DNA of 64,000 nt, from assembly GCF_008123965.1 (NCBI RefSeq), contig NZ_VSTH01000059.1, positions 29,676-93,675 on the forward strand, read 5' to 3'. The DNA is from Bradyrhizobium hipponense. GTDB lineage: Bacteria > Pseudomonadota > Alphaproteobacteria > Rhizobiales > Xanthobacteraceae. The translations under genes were made by a program, and so were the position numbers. The notes beneath the pieces were generated by a model. The model saw only the letters and a list, made by a program, of their open reading frames with translations. It searched no databases and was not told the DNA's origin. This document shows positions 17,799-26,022 of the stretch, piece after piece (the stretch's first letter is position 1; the number at the start of each line of letters is the position of its first letter).

Positions 17799-20299
17799 TC
17801 GGCGGCGTCGCGATGCGCCGCCTGGTCGGTCGGGAAGTCGCAGACCACGACTGTGCCCTTGCCCGCGCTCGAATCCACCCGCACCTTGCCGCCATGCAGC
17901 TCGACAAAGGAGCGCACCAGCGACAGCCCGAGCCCGGCGCCGCGGTGACGCGAGCCCTGCGAGCGGCTTTCGAACCAGTTGAACACCTTGTCCTTCATGT
18001 CGGCCGGTATTCCAGGCCCGGAATCTGTCACGGTGAAGACGACATTGCGGTCGGTTCGGCGCGCGCTGATGCCGACGGTGGAATCCTGTGGAGAAAACCC
18101 GACGGCGTTGGCGAGGAGGTTATAGAGCACCTGCACCACGCGCTTCTCGTCGCCGATGAAGCTGCCGACATCCGGCGCGATCTCGACCTTGAGGCGGATG
18201 CGGTCGGTGGCGAGCCGGTCCTGGATGCCCTCGGCGGCAAGCTCGATGGCCTTGACGACGTCGACCGGACCAAGCTCCAGCTTCATCGCGCCGGCATCGA
18301 TGGTGGCGAGATCGAGGATGTTGTTGGTGAGCGCGAGCAGCGCGTTGGTCGATTTGGTGACGTAGTCGAGATATTCGGCCTGCTTCGGCGTCAGCGGCCC
18401 GGTGGAGGGATCGCTGAGGAAATGCGCGAAGCCGATGATGGTGGTCAGCGGCGAGCGCAGCTCGTAGGAGACGTGGTGGACGAAATCCACCTTCATCTGG
18501 TCGGCGGCTTCCAGCGCCTCGTTGCGCTCGCGCAGCGCGCGCTCGACGTTCTCGGTGTCGGTGATGTCCTGGAACGTCAGCATGGTGGCGCCGTCGGGCA
18601 GCGGCCGGATCATGCCGTCGAGCACGCTGCCGTCCTTGCGCTCCAGCTTCAGCGGCACGTCGGCACGATTCTCGATCGAGGTGAGGGCCTCACGGATCTG
18701 CCGCCAGACAATCGGATCGTCGAACAGCTGATGGCACCAGCCTTCGACGGTCTGGATGTGCGGCTCATCGCGCATAGCGTCGCTCGACAGCTTCCACATC
18801 CGGACGAAGGCCGGATTGAACAACTGCGCCTTGCCGTTGCTGCCGAACACGGCGACGCCCTCGGCGAGGCTGTCCAGCGTCTCGCGCTGGACCCGGATCA
18901 GACCGTCGAAGCGGCGGGCGAGGTCGAGGCTCTCGGTGACGTCGTCGAACAGATAGGTGACGCCGCCTTCCGGGTTCGGCGTGGTGACGACGGAGAGCGC
19001 GCGGCCATCGGGCAGGAACCAGGTGTCCTTGGCGGTCTCGACCGCGCGATAGGCCTCGTGCAGCTTGGCTTTCCAGGCGCGGAAATCCGGCTGCTCCGGC
19101 AGTTTGCGCGCGGCGCGGAGCTGGTCCAGCACGCTGGAATCGTCGGGACTGGCGTCGAGGAAGCTGCGGTCGAGGTCCCACAGCCGGCGATAGGAATCGT
19201 TGTAGAAGGCGAGCCGGCGCTGGCCGTCGAACAGGGCGACCCCGGAGGAGAGCTGGTCGAGCGTGCGGCGGTGCGCTTCGGCCATTCGCACCAGGGCCGA
19301 GCTCAGCGCATCGGCCTCGCTGGCATCAATGGCGACGCCGACGCTGCCGCTGCCGACATTGACGGCGCGCACGTCATAGATGCGCCGCTCGCCGCCGATC
19401 ACGATCGGCAGCCGCGAGGTGAAGTTGGCGGCGTCCTTCAGACCGCGCTCCATGGCGGTACGGTCGTCGCTGTCGAGCAATTCGAGCTTGCGCTCCTGGG
19501 CATCGCTGACGCTGGTCGCCTCGGTCGCACGCACATAGGCGGGATTGGCGTAGGTCAGCGCGCCGTTCTCGCCCTTGGCCCAGATCGGCCATGGCGCCGC
19601 GGTGGCAAAGCCGCGCAGCATCTCGGTCTCGTCGGAGAGCGCCTTGTGGCGCAGATTGGTCTCGGCCAGTTCACGGCGCAAACCCGAGAGTTCGCGAATC
19701 CGGACGATGGCCTGACCGCCGATGGCGCGGCCGAGGGCCTCCAGCGTGCGGCCGTTGGTGGTGGTCAGCGTCAGCTGGAACCCGTCGCCGCGGTCACGCA
19801 GCGCTTCGACCGCGTGGTCGATCCGGAGCGCCGGTTCTGGCGGCAGCCAGGTTCCGAACGCCAGCACGCGTTGCGGCGACGAGTCGCGCGGCAGCACCAT
19901 CGAGAGGTCGCCGGAAATCTGCGCGCGGTTATCGCCGGCCGGCCACGAGATAAGGATCTGCGGCTCGGCGAACAGCAGCGCGCCGAAGCGATCGGTCTGC
20001 AATTGCAGCTCCCTGATCCGCGCGCGCAGCCCGGCCTCGTTCTTCGCAGTGCGCACACGCGTGCGCATCAGCAGAATTGCGGCCATGACCGAGAAGCCGA
20101 GCAGGGCCAGTGCAGTCGCCAGCACCGCGAGTTCCTGCCGGTTGAAGTCCAGCAATGTGGAGAGGGTGTCGGCGAGGTCGGCGGCCTGCGCCGGGCCAGC
20201 CGGCAACAGCGCCGCCAGAGCGCTTCCCACAAGACCGTCGCGCACCAACGATGTGCAAGACAGCAGCGTCCGACGCATCGACACGATCACGCCTGACAT
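17795..20299 (-). CDS. divL: DivL-type PAS sensor kinase with Tyr in place of the catalytic His
   Basis: 834 residues from the ATG at 20299 (GGGGC 5-9 nt upstream). Order: N-terminal signal-like stretch, a membrane segment at about 55-77, a coiled region, several PAS-like domains (about 220-580), HisKA, then HATPase_c. The H-box reads VDFVHHVSYELRSPL, so the usual phospho-accepting His is Tyr612 (codon 18464-18466). The ATP-binding lid is intact: LLANAVGFSP, DSGPGIP and GAGLGLSLV. This Tyr is the hallmark of Caulobacter DivL, the cell-cycle kinase-like protein that acts on CckA upstream of CtrA. The downstream TsaE partner is consistent with the DivL locus. Identity as DivL is inferred from these two points. 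Confidence 0.82.
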   Translation of the reverse strand: MSGVIVSMRRTLLSCTSLVRDGLVGSALAALLPAGPAQAADLADTLSTLLDFNRQELAVLATALALLGFSVMAAILLMRTRVRTAKNEAGLRARIRELQLQTDRFGALLFAEPQILISWPAGDNRAQISGDLSMVLPRDSSPQRVLAFGTWLPPEPALRIDHAVEALRDRGDGFQLTLTTTNGRTLEALGRAIGGQAIVRIRELSGLRRELAETNLRHKALSDETEMLRGFATAAPWPIWAKGENGALTYANPAYVRATEATSVSDAQERKLELLDSDDRTAMERGLKDAANFTSRLPIVIGGERRIYDVRAVNVGSGSVGVAIDASEADALSSALVRMAEAHRRTLDQLSSGVALFDGQRRLAFYNDSYRRLWDLDRSFLDASPDDSSVLDQLRAARKLPEQPDFRAWKAKLHEAYRAVETAKDTWFLPDGRALSVVTTPNPEGGVTYLFDDVTESLDLARRFDGLIRVQRETLDSLAEGVAVFGSNGKAQLFNPAFVRMWKLSSDAMRDEPHIQTVEGWCHQLFDDPIVWRQIREALTSIENRADVPLKLERKDGSVLDGMIRPLPDGATMLTFQDITDTENVERALRERNEALEAADQMKVDFVHHVSYELRSPLTTIIGFAHFLSDPSTGPLTPKQAEYLDYVTKSTNALLALTNNILDLATIDAGAMKLELGPVDVVKAIELAAEGIQDRLATDRIRLKVEIAPDVGSFIGDEKRVVQVLYNLLANAVGFSPQDSTVGISARRTDRNVVFTVTDSGPGIPADMKDKVFNWFESRSQGSRHRGAGLGLSLVRSFVELHGGKVRVDSSAGKGTVVVCDFPTDQAAHRDAAE

Positions 20300-20375
20300 A
20301 GTTGCCCCAAGATCGCACGGATTTGCGCGCGGCGACCCCCGCCGCGCGCGAATCAAACGACAATATCCTCATCGT

Positions 20376-20394
20376 GACTCGACCGGTAAGAGTC
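20376..20394. promoter_or_regulatory. GACTC-N9-GAGTC inverted repeat upstream of divL
   Basis: GACTC (20376-20380) and GAGTC (20390-20394) are both GANTC sites, the CcrM methylation target, in inverted orientation with ACCGGT between them. A third GANTC is at 20467. They lie in the 190-bp gap between dut and divL. A regulatory role is only a suggestion. Confidence 0.3.
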
Positions 20395-20489
20395 CAGATC
20401 GTGAACGCAAAGCCGGTCCTACAAAAATGCCGGCCGCGTTGTTCCAAGCCCCGTCATTGTTCGTGTGATTCGGTTGGAATTGCTGCGCG

Positions 20490-20948
20490 TTAGCGGCCGG
20501 TCGAGCCGAAGCCGCCGGCGGCGCGGTCGGTTGCCGGCAATTCGGCCACGGGAACTAGCGCGGCCTGCACCACGGGGGCGATCACCATCTGCGCGATGCG
20601 CTCGCCGCGCTGGATCACGAAGGGCACCGCGCCGTGATTGATCAGGATCACCTTGATCTCGCCGCGATAGTCCGCGTCGATCGTGCCCGGCGAGTTCAGC
20701 ACCGTGACGCCGTGCTTGGCGGCGAGCCCCGAGCGCGGCCGCACCTGCGCCTCGTGCCCGGCCGGCAAGGCAATCGCAAGCCCGGTCGGCACCAGCGCAT
20801 ATTGGCCGGGGGCGAGCGTCACAGGTTCGCCGTCCGGAACTGCGGCCATGAGGTCGAGGCCGGCGGCTTCAGTGGTCTGATAAGCCGGCAGCGGCAGGCC
20901 TTGGGCATGAGCCATGCGTTGCAGTTCGACGGTGACTTTCGTGCTCAA
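20490..20948 (-). CDS. dut: Deoxyuridine 5'-triphosphate nucleotidohydrolase (dUTPase)
   Basis: 152 residues, the normal size of a trimeric dUTPase. All five motifs are seen, including RPRSGLAAKHGV, GTIDADYRGEI with the catalytic Asp, RIAQMVIAP, and the C-terminal AGGFGSTGR arm. It hydrolyses dUTP to dUMP, keeping uracil out of DNA. Its start overlaps the coaBC stop (coaBC ends at 20945), which gives the widespread coaBC-dut pair. Confidence 0.98.
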   Translation of the reverse strand: MSTKVTVELQRMAHAQGLPLPAYQTTEAAGLDLMAAVPDGEPVTLAPGQYALVPTGLAIALPAGHEAQVRPRSGLAAKHGVTVLNSPGTIDADYRGEIKVILINHGAVPFVIQRGERIAQMVIAPVVQAALVPVAELPATDRAAGGFGSTGR

Positions 20949-22396
20949 GATGCGGGCTCCAGGGATTTGCCGGTCACGCTCTTGACGAGGCGCGCGACCA
21001 GTTGGGTGGCGACCTGTTCCTTGGTCATCACCGGCCAGGAATCAACCTCAATCTCGCCGGTGCTCTCGCCATTCTTGCGGCTGATAAGATGAACGGTGTT
21101 GCGGTCCCCGCCCATCACGCCGGTTGCGGGTGAAACGTCGTTGGCGACGATCCAGTCGCAGCCCTTGCGCGCCAGCTTGGATTTGGCGTTGTCGATGAGG
21201 TGCTCGGTTTCGGCGGCAAAGCCGATCACCAGCGGCGGGCGCTGGTCCGTCAGCTTCGAGATCGTGGCGAGGATGTCGGGGTTCTCGACGAGCTGAAGCG
21301 GCGGCATGCTGCCTGCGGTCTTCTTCAGCTTCTGTTCGCCTTCACTGGCGACCCGCCAGTCGGCGACCGCGGCGGCGAAGATGGCGATGTCGACCGGGAG
21401 CGAAGCCCGAACCTGCTCCAGCATCTGCCGCGCCGATTCGACATGCTTCACCGTCACGCCTTGGGGATCGCCAAGATCGACCGGGCCGCTCACCAGGATC
21501 ACCTCGGCGCCCGCGGCTTGCGCAGCTGCGGCAATGGCAAAGCCCTGCTTGCCGGACGAGCGATTGGCGATATAGCGCACCGGATCGATCGGCTCGTGGG
21601 TAGGGCCCGCGGTGATCAGCACGCGTTTGCCGGCGAGCGGGCGCGGCATCGGCGGCCGCAGCAGCCGCTCGGCGGCGGCCGCGATCTCCACCGCTTCGGA
21701 CATGCGCCCGGTGCCGGCTTCTCCGGCTTCAGCCATCTCGCCGGAATTTGGGCCGATCAGCACCACGCCGTCGCGCTGAAGCTGCGCCACATTGCGGCGC
21801 GTCGCGGCGTTATTCCACATCAGCGGATTCATCGCCGGCGCCAGCAGGATCTTTCGGTTGGTAGCGAGCAGGATCGCGCTGGCGAGATCGTCGGCATGGC
21901 CGCCTGCAATCTTCGCCATCAGGTCGGCGGTCGCAGGCGCCACCACGATCAGGTCGCAGTCGCGCGCCAGCCGGATGTGGCCGGCGTCGAACTCGCTCTG
22001 GGGATCGAACAGGTCGGTATGGACGCGCTTATGGGAGAGCGCGCTCGCCGCCAAAGGCGTGACGAACTCTTGCGCCGCCTTGGTCAGCACGCAGCGGACC
22101 TCGATGCGGCGCTCTTTGAGCCGGCGGATCAGGTCGAGCGACTTATAGGCCGCGATCCCGCCGCCGATGATCAGGGTGACGCTGGCCTCAGGGAGGGCGC
22201 CGGTGCGCTGGGATGTGGTGGCGGTAGATGCCGCGGGTGGGACCGCAAACGGCGTCAGCGGCTCCTCACGGCCCTCGATCAGCTCCCGCAGGATGACCCG
22301 GACCTCTTCCTCGACCGACCTGCGGTTCTTGGCCGAGCGCAGGCGTAGATAGGTTTTGACGTTCTCGTCGAGCTTGCGGATGGTCAGGCTCGCCAT
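20945..22396 (-). CDS. coaBC: CoaBC with an N-terminal FitA/StbC-like ribbon-helix-helix domain
   Basis: 483 residues. Residues 1-45 read MASLTIRKLDENVKTYLRL and on through RRSVEEEVRVILREL. This is the ribbon-helix-helix fold of FitA/StbC antitoxins, with a beta strand of alternating polar residues and the RSxEEEVR helix. After a Pro/Ala/Thr linker (46-70) comes CoaC (71-245; GGGIAAYKS, GHIRLA catalytic His, PAMNPLMW), then CoaB (about 250-480; TAGPTHEPIDPVRY, NRSSGKQG). It makes 4'-phosphopantetheine from phosphopantothenate and cysteine. The Cys usual in the CoaC flap is absent (GEMAEAGEAGTGRM). GGAG lies just before the ATG. Two matching operators lie upstream, and no toxin gene is adjacent. 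Confidence 0.95.
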   Translation of the reverse strand: MASLTIRKLDENVKTYLRLRSAKNRRSVEEEVRVILRELIEGREEPLTPFAVPPAASTATTSQRTGALPEASVTLIIGGGIAAYKSLDLIRRLKERRIEVRCVLTKAAQEFVTPLAASALSHKRVHTDLFDPQSEFDAGHIRLARDCDLIVVAPATADLMAKIAGGHADDLASAILLATNRKILLAPAMNPLMWNNAATRRNVAQLQRDGVVLIGPNSGEMAEAGEAGTGRMSEAVEIAAAAERLLRPPMPRPLAGKRVLITAGPTHEPIDPVRYIANRSSGKQGFAIAAAAQAAGAEVILVSGPVDLGDPQGVTVKHVESARQMLEQVRASLPVDIAIFAAAVADWRVASEGEQKLKKTAGSMPPLQLVENPDILATISKLTDQRPPLVIGFAAETEHLIDNAKSKLARKGCDWIVANDVSPATGVMGGDRNTVHLISRKNGESTGEIEVDSWPVMTKEQVATQLVARLVKSVTGKSLEPAS

Positions 22397-22415
22397 GACG
22401 CTCTCCAGCGCGGAA

Positions 22416-22432
22416 TGATAGCGATGCTATCA
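22416..22432. promoter_or_regulatory. Operator-like inverted repeat O1 upstream of coaBC
   Basis: TGATAGC-GAT-GCTATCA, perfect 7-bp arms with a 3-nt spacer, centred 28 bp upstream of the coaBC ATG. It has the same design as O2 (22439-22455), 23 bp centre to centre, about two helical turns. It probably binds the ribbon-helix-helix domain of CoaBC itself. Confidence 0.7.
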
Positions 22433-22438
22433 GCCGCG

Positions 22439-22455
22439 TGATTGCAATGCAATCA
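22439..22455. promoter_or_regulatory. Operator-like inverted repeat O2 upstream of coaBC
   Basis: TGATTGC-AAT-GCAATCA, perfect 7-bp arms with a 3-nt spacer. O1 and O2 share the consensus TGATNGC-N3-GCNATCA. O2 overlaps the stop codon of ubiB (22453-22455), so the coaBC promoter must lie in the very short ubiB-coaBC gap. Confidence 0.7.
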
Positions 22456-24027
22456 TAGATTCCGGACGGCAATCAGGATGCCGATGAACGTCGCGGCGAT
22501 GATCCAGAGCGCCACGGTGCGCCAGCGGTTCTTGCGGCCCTCGCTGCGCCCCATCGCGGCGATGCTCTCCGGCGACAGCCGCAGACCCTCGCGCGTCATG
22601 GTCTCCAATTGCTCGAGCACCACGACCGAGCGCTGCGCGATGTCGGGAAGCCGCATCAGCACGCGCGCGAGGTCGCCGGTGCCGGAAATCGCACCCTGGA
22701 CCCGGCCGAGCGGACCGAGATTGCGCTCGATCCATTCGCGCACCACCGGGTCGGCGATCTTCCAGATGTCGAGCTTGGGATCGAAGCCGCGCGCCACGCC
22801 CTCGACCACCACCATGGTCTTCTGCAGCAGGATCAGCTCCGGCCTTGTAGTCATGTCGAACAGGCCGGTGACCTCGAGCAGCAGCGTCAGCAGCCGCGCC
22901 ATCGAGATCTCTTCGGCGGTGCGGTTGTGGATCGGCTCGCCGATGGCGCGGATGGCTTGCGCGAAATTCTCGACCGAATGATGCGCGGGCACGTAGCCCG
23001 CCTCGAAATGCACCTCCGCCACGCGGCGATAGTCACGGGTGATGAAGCCGAGCAGGATTTCGGCGAGGAAGCGCCGCTCCTTCATGCCGAGCCGGCCCAT
23101 GATGCCGAAATCGACCGCGACGAGCCGGCCCGTATCATCCAGGAACAGATTGCCCGGATGCATGTCGGCATGGAAGAAGCCGTCGCGCAACGCGTGGCGC
23201 AGAAAGCTCTGGATGATCTTGCGGCCGAGATCGGGCAGGTCGACCTGCGCCTCTGCCAGACGCTTGTGATCATTCAGCGCGATGCCGTCGATCCACTCCA
23301 TCGTCAGCACGTTATGCGTGGTGCGGTCCCAGTCGACGGTCGGTATGCGGAAGTCGGGATCGTCGCGCGTGTTCTCCGCCATCTCCGACAGCGCGGCGGC
23401 CTCGAGCCGCAGGTCCATCTCCATCGCGACCGAGCGCGACATGGTGTTGATGACCTCGATGAGGCGCAGGCGCCGCGCTTCGGACGAGTAAGATTCGGCC
23501 TTGTGCGCGACGAAGAAGAAATCGGAGAGGTCGCGCCGGAAGCGCGAGGCCACGTTGGGGCGCAGCACTTTCACGGCGACCGGTTTGCGGATGCCGTCGC
23601 GCCAGACTTCAGCGCGATGCACTTGTGCGATCGAGGCGGCCGCAACCGGCGGGCCGAGGCTCGCGAATGCGTCCGTCAGCGGACGCTCCAGCGAAGCCGC
23701 GATCGCGGCTTCCGCGTCGGCTTGCGGGAATGGCGGCAGGCGATCCTGGAGGCTTTCGAGGTCGCGCGCCATGATGACGCCGACCACGTCGGGACGTGTC
23801 GCCAGGAATTGCCCGAGCTTGAGATAGGCCGGGCCCATCCGGGTCAGCGCACGCGACAGCCGCGGTCCTTGCTTGGGACCGCGCCGTTCAATAAGGCGCG
23901 CAACCTTCAGCGCGAGCTGCCCTGGCGGCGGCACCAGGCTCGGATCGACGGAGCCGAACACGCCTTCGCGCGCAAACACGAACGCAGCGCGCATCAGGCG
24001 CGCAGTGTGGGTAATTGCAGAGATCAC
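22453..24027 (-). CDS. ubiB: Ubiquinone biosynthesis accessory ATPase UbiB
   Basis: 524 residues from a GTG at 24027 that overlaps the ubiE stop (GTGA). An ABC1/ADCK-type protein-kinase-like fold is visible, with the family's KLGQ-type N-lobe motif (AYLKLGQFLATRP), an Ala-rich loop (PVAAASIAQVHRAEV), VAVKVLRPNV, and the FHADMHPGN and AVDFGIMGRL catalytic and metal motifs. A C-terminal membrane segment (about 500-522) is typical. It supports coenzyme Q synthesis at the membrane. The ubiE-ubiB order and overlap indicate one operon. Confidence 0.97.
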   Translation of the reverse strand: MISAITHTARLMRAAFVFAREGVFGSVDPSLVPPPGQLALKVARLIERRGPKQGPRLSRALTRMGPAYLKLGQFLATRPDVVGVIMARDLESLQDRLPPFPQADAEAAIAASLERPLTDAFASLGPPVAAASIAQVHRAEVWRDGIRKPVAVKVLRPNVASRFRRDLSDFFFVAHKAESYSSEARRLRLIEVINTMSRSVAMEMDLRLEAAALSEMAENTRDDPDFRIPTVDWDRTTHNVLTMEWIDGIALNDHKRLAEAQVDLPDLGRKIIQSFLRHALRDGFFHADMHPGNLFLDDTGRLVAVDFGIMGRLGMKERRFLAEILLGFITRDYRRVAEVHFEAGYVPAHHSVENFAQAIRAIGEPIHNRTAEEISMARLLTLLLEVTGLFDMTTRPELILLQKTMVVVEGVARGFDPKLDIWKIADPVVREWIERNLGPLGRVQGAISGTGDLARVLMRLPDIAQRSVVVLEQLETMTREGLRLSPESIAAMGRSEGRKNRWRTVALWIIAATFIGILIAVRNL

Positions 24028-24785
24028 AAACGCCAGCCCGAATGCAGTGCAACGATGCCGCCGGTCAACGTCTGCCAGCCCACGCGGGCGAAACCGGCGT
24101 TGCGGATCATGTCGGCGAAGGCGTGGGGCTTTGGAAACTTGCGGATCGACTCGACGAGATACTGATAGGATTCGGCGTCGCCGGTCACCATGCGGCCGAG
24201 CGGCGGGATCACCTTGAACGAGAACAGATCGTAAAGCTTGTCGAGGCCGGGCATCTCGACGGTGGAGAACTCCAGGCACAGGAATCGGCTGCCGGGCTTC
24301 AGCACACGATAGGCCTCGCGCAGCGCAAGGTCGATCTGCGGCACGTTGCGGATGCCGAAAGCGATCGTATATGCATCGAAGCTGCGATCGGCGAAGGCGA
24401 GCGCTTCGGCATTGCCCTCGACGAAATCGACCTGGGTCTCGAGATGCCGCTTGGCGGCGCGCTCGCGACCCACGGCCAGCATCCCGGAATTGATGTCGCA
24501 AACGGTGGCATGGAAGCCGGAGCCGGCCGCCTTGGCGGCCCGGAACGAGATGTCGCCGGTGCCGCCGGCGACATCGAGCAACGCGAACGGCCGCTCGCTT
24601 CTGGGCGGATCGAGCGCGTTGATCATGATGTCCTTCCAGACCCGGTGCAGGCCAGCGGACATCAAGTCGTTCATCAAATCATAGCGCGAAGCCACGCTGT
24701 GAAACACATCGTTCACCAGCGTCTGCTTGTCCCCCAAGGGAACGTCCCTGAAGCCAAAATGCGTGGTTTCGCCCGGCCGATCCAT
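24024..24785 (-). CDS. ubiE: Demethylmenaquinol/ubiquinone C-methyltransferase UbiE
   Basis: 253 residues. SAM-binding motif I is LLDVAGGTGDISFRA, preceded by YDLMNDLMSAGLHRVWK, and IAFGIRNVPQIDLALRE is the UbiE signature. It methylates the quinone ring in ubiquinone synthesis. It is divergent from mutM (81 bp apart), so the promoter for ubiE-ubiB, and possibly onward, lies at about 24786-24866. Confidence 0.98.
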   Translation of the reverse strand: MDRPGETTHFGFRDVPLGDKQTLVNDVFHSVASRYDLMNDLMSAGLHRVWKDIMINALDPPRSERPFALLDVAGGTGDISFRAAKAAGSGFHATVCDINSGMLAVGRERAAKRHLETQVDFVEGNAEALAFADRSFDAYTIAFGIRNVPQIDLALREAYRVLKPGSRFLCLEFSTVEMPGLDKLYDLFSFKVIPPLGRMVTGDAESYQYLVESIRKFPKPHAFADMIRNAGFARVGWQTLTGGIVALHSGWRL

Positions 24786-24866
24786 TACTCTACTCCACGA
24801 GGCGGACCATAGCGCGCCCGCCGCAATGGCGCTATCACACCGCCCTCATAAGGTGAATGCCTGACC

Positions 24867-25748
24867 ATGCCTGAATTGCCCGAAGTCGAGACCGTCCGCC
24901 GCGGCCTGCAGCCCGTCATGGAAGGTGCAAAGATCCTCGTCGCGGAGGCCCGGCGGCCGGATCTGCGCTTTCCCTTTCAGCCGGACTTCGTGGCCCGGCT
25001 CCAGGGGCAGCTCGTCACCGGGCTCGGCCGCCGTGCAAAATATCTCATGGCCGATCTCGCTTCAGGCGACGTGCTGTTGATGCATCTGGGCATGTCAGGC
25101 TCGTTCCGCGTCATCAAGTCGGACAACGATGCGGCGCCTGGCGAGTTTCACTATCCGCGGGCCAAGGACTCCACGCATGACCACGTGTTGTTTCGGATGT
25201 CCTCGGGTGCCGACATCGTCTTCAACGATCCGCGCCGCTTCGGTTACATGAAAGTGATTGCGCGCAACGCGCTCGACGAGGAGCCGCTACTGCGCGGGCT
25301 CGGTCCCGAGCCTCTCGGCAACGCGTTCGATGCGGCGATGCTGGCGGGGTCGTGCGCAGGGAAGACCACGAGCCTGAAGGCCGCGCTGCTCGACCAGCGC
25401 GTGGTGGCCGGTCTCGGCAACATCTATGTCTGCGAAGCCCTGCACCGCTCGCATCTGTCGCCGCGCCGGATTGCCGCCACGCTGTCGACCAAGAAGGGCG
25501 AGCCGACCGACCATGCGAAGCGATTGGTTGGCGCGATCCACACCGTGCTGAACGACGCCATCAAGGCCGGCGGCTCCTCACTTCGCGACCATCGCCAGAC
25601 CTCGGGCGAGCTCGGCTATTTCCAGCACGCGTTCAAGGTCTACGACCGCGAAGGCGAGACCTGCAAGACGCCATGCTGTGGCGGCACGATCAAGCGCTTC
25701 ACCCAGAATGGGCGATCGACCTTCTGGTGCGCGAAATGTCAGAAGTGA
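24867..25748 (+). CDS. mutM: Formamidopyrimidine-DNA glycosylase
   Basis: 293 residues starting MPELPEVETVRRGL, where Pro2 and Glu3 are the catalytic residues. A central Lys and the H2TH region (GNIYVCEALHRS) are present. The C-terminal zinc finger has four cysteines (CKTPC ... CAKC). It removes 8-oxoguanine and ring-opened purines from DNA. It is transcribed divergently from ubiE and convergently with the ParA-like gene. Confidence 0.98.
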   Translation: MPELPEVETVRRGLQPVMEGAKILVAEARRPDLRFPFQPDFVARLQGQLVTGLGRRAKYLMADLASGDVLLMHLGMSGSFRVIKSDNDAAPGEFHYPRAKDSTHDHVLFRMSSGADIVFNDPRRFGYMKVIARNALDEEPLLRGLGPEPLGNAFDAAMLAGSCAGKTTSLKAALLDQRVVAGLGNIYVCEALHRSHLSPRRIAATLSTKKGEPTDHAKRLVGAIHTVLNDAIKAGGSSLRDHRQTSGELGYFQHAFKVYDREGETCKTPCCGGTIKRFTQNGRSTFWCAKCQK

Positions 25749-25806
25749 GAGCTGGCGAGCGGCCGAGAGGCGTCGAATTCGACAAGGACGGTAAGCTGAC
25801 CACAAC

Positions 25807-25893
25807 CGTCATTGCGAGGAGCCCTTGCGACGAAGCAATCCAGGATCTCTCCGCGGAAGGAGTCTGGATTACTTCGCTGCGCTCGCAATGACG
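25807..25893. repeat. Dispersed CGTCATTGCGAG ... CGCAATGACG palindromic repeat
   Basis: Outer arms CGTCATTGCGAG and CTCGCAATGACG are exact inverted repeats about 87 bp apart end to end. Inner arms include GAAGCAATCCAG/CTGGATTACTTC. This is a bacterial interspersed palindrome of a type common in Bradyrhizobium and relatives. It lies just after mutM. Confidence 0.75.
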
Positions 25894-25925
25894 AGATGGA
25901 TGAAGCCTCCGAAAGGCGCGAATCA

Positions 25926-25959
25926 AAGCAATCCGGCCGGGCTGGTGGCCGGATTGCTT
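25926..25959. terminator. 13-bp perfect hairpin between convergent mutM and ParA-like genes
   Basis: Arms at 25926-25938 and 25947-25959 are exact complements around an 8-nt loop. No T-run follows on either strand, so it is either a factor-assisted transcription barrier or part of the adjoining repeat. Confidence 0.4.
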
Positions 25960-26022
25960 CGTCGCTGAGGCTCTTCGATCGGATGGTGAAGAGCCCGGCT
26001 GCCGTCTGAGCGATTGCCCCGC

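Noticed and set aside
17768..20296. Very long open frame on the plus strand opposite divL
   Set aside because: It is the reverse-strand shadow of a high-GC gene. Its translation is Arg/Gly/Asp-rich with no family motif, while the minus strand has clear kinase domains.
22396..22455. A classical toxin-antitoxin pair, because of the antitoxin-like domain
   Set aside because: The domain is continuous in frame with CoaBC, and neither ubiB nor dut nearby is a PIN-domain or other toxin.
24028..24501. UbiB extended N-terminus
   Set aside because: The open frame continues upstream inside ubiE, but its translation is Arg-rich nonsense; the GTG at 24027 overlapping the ubiE stop gives the normal protein length.
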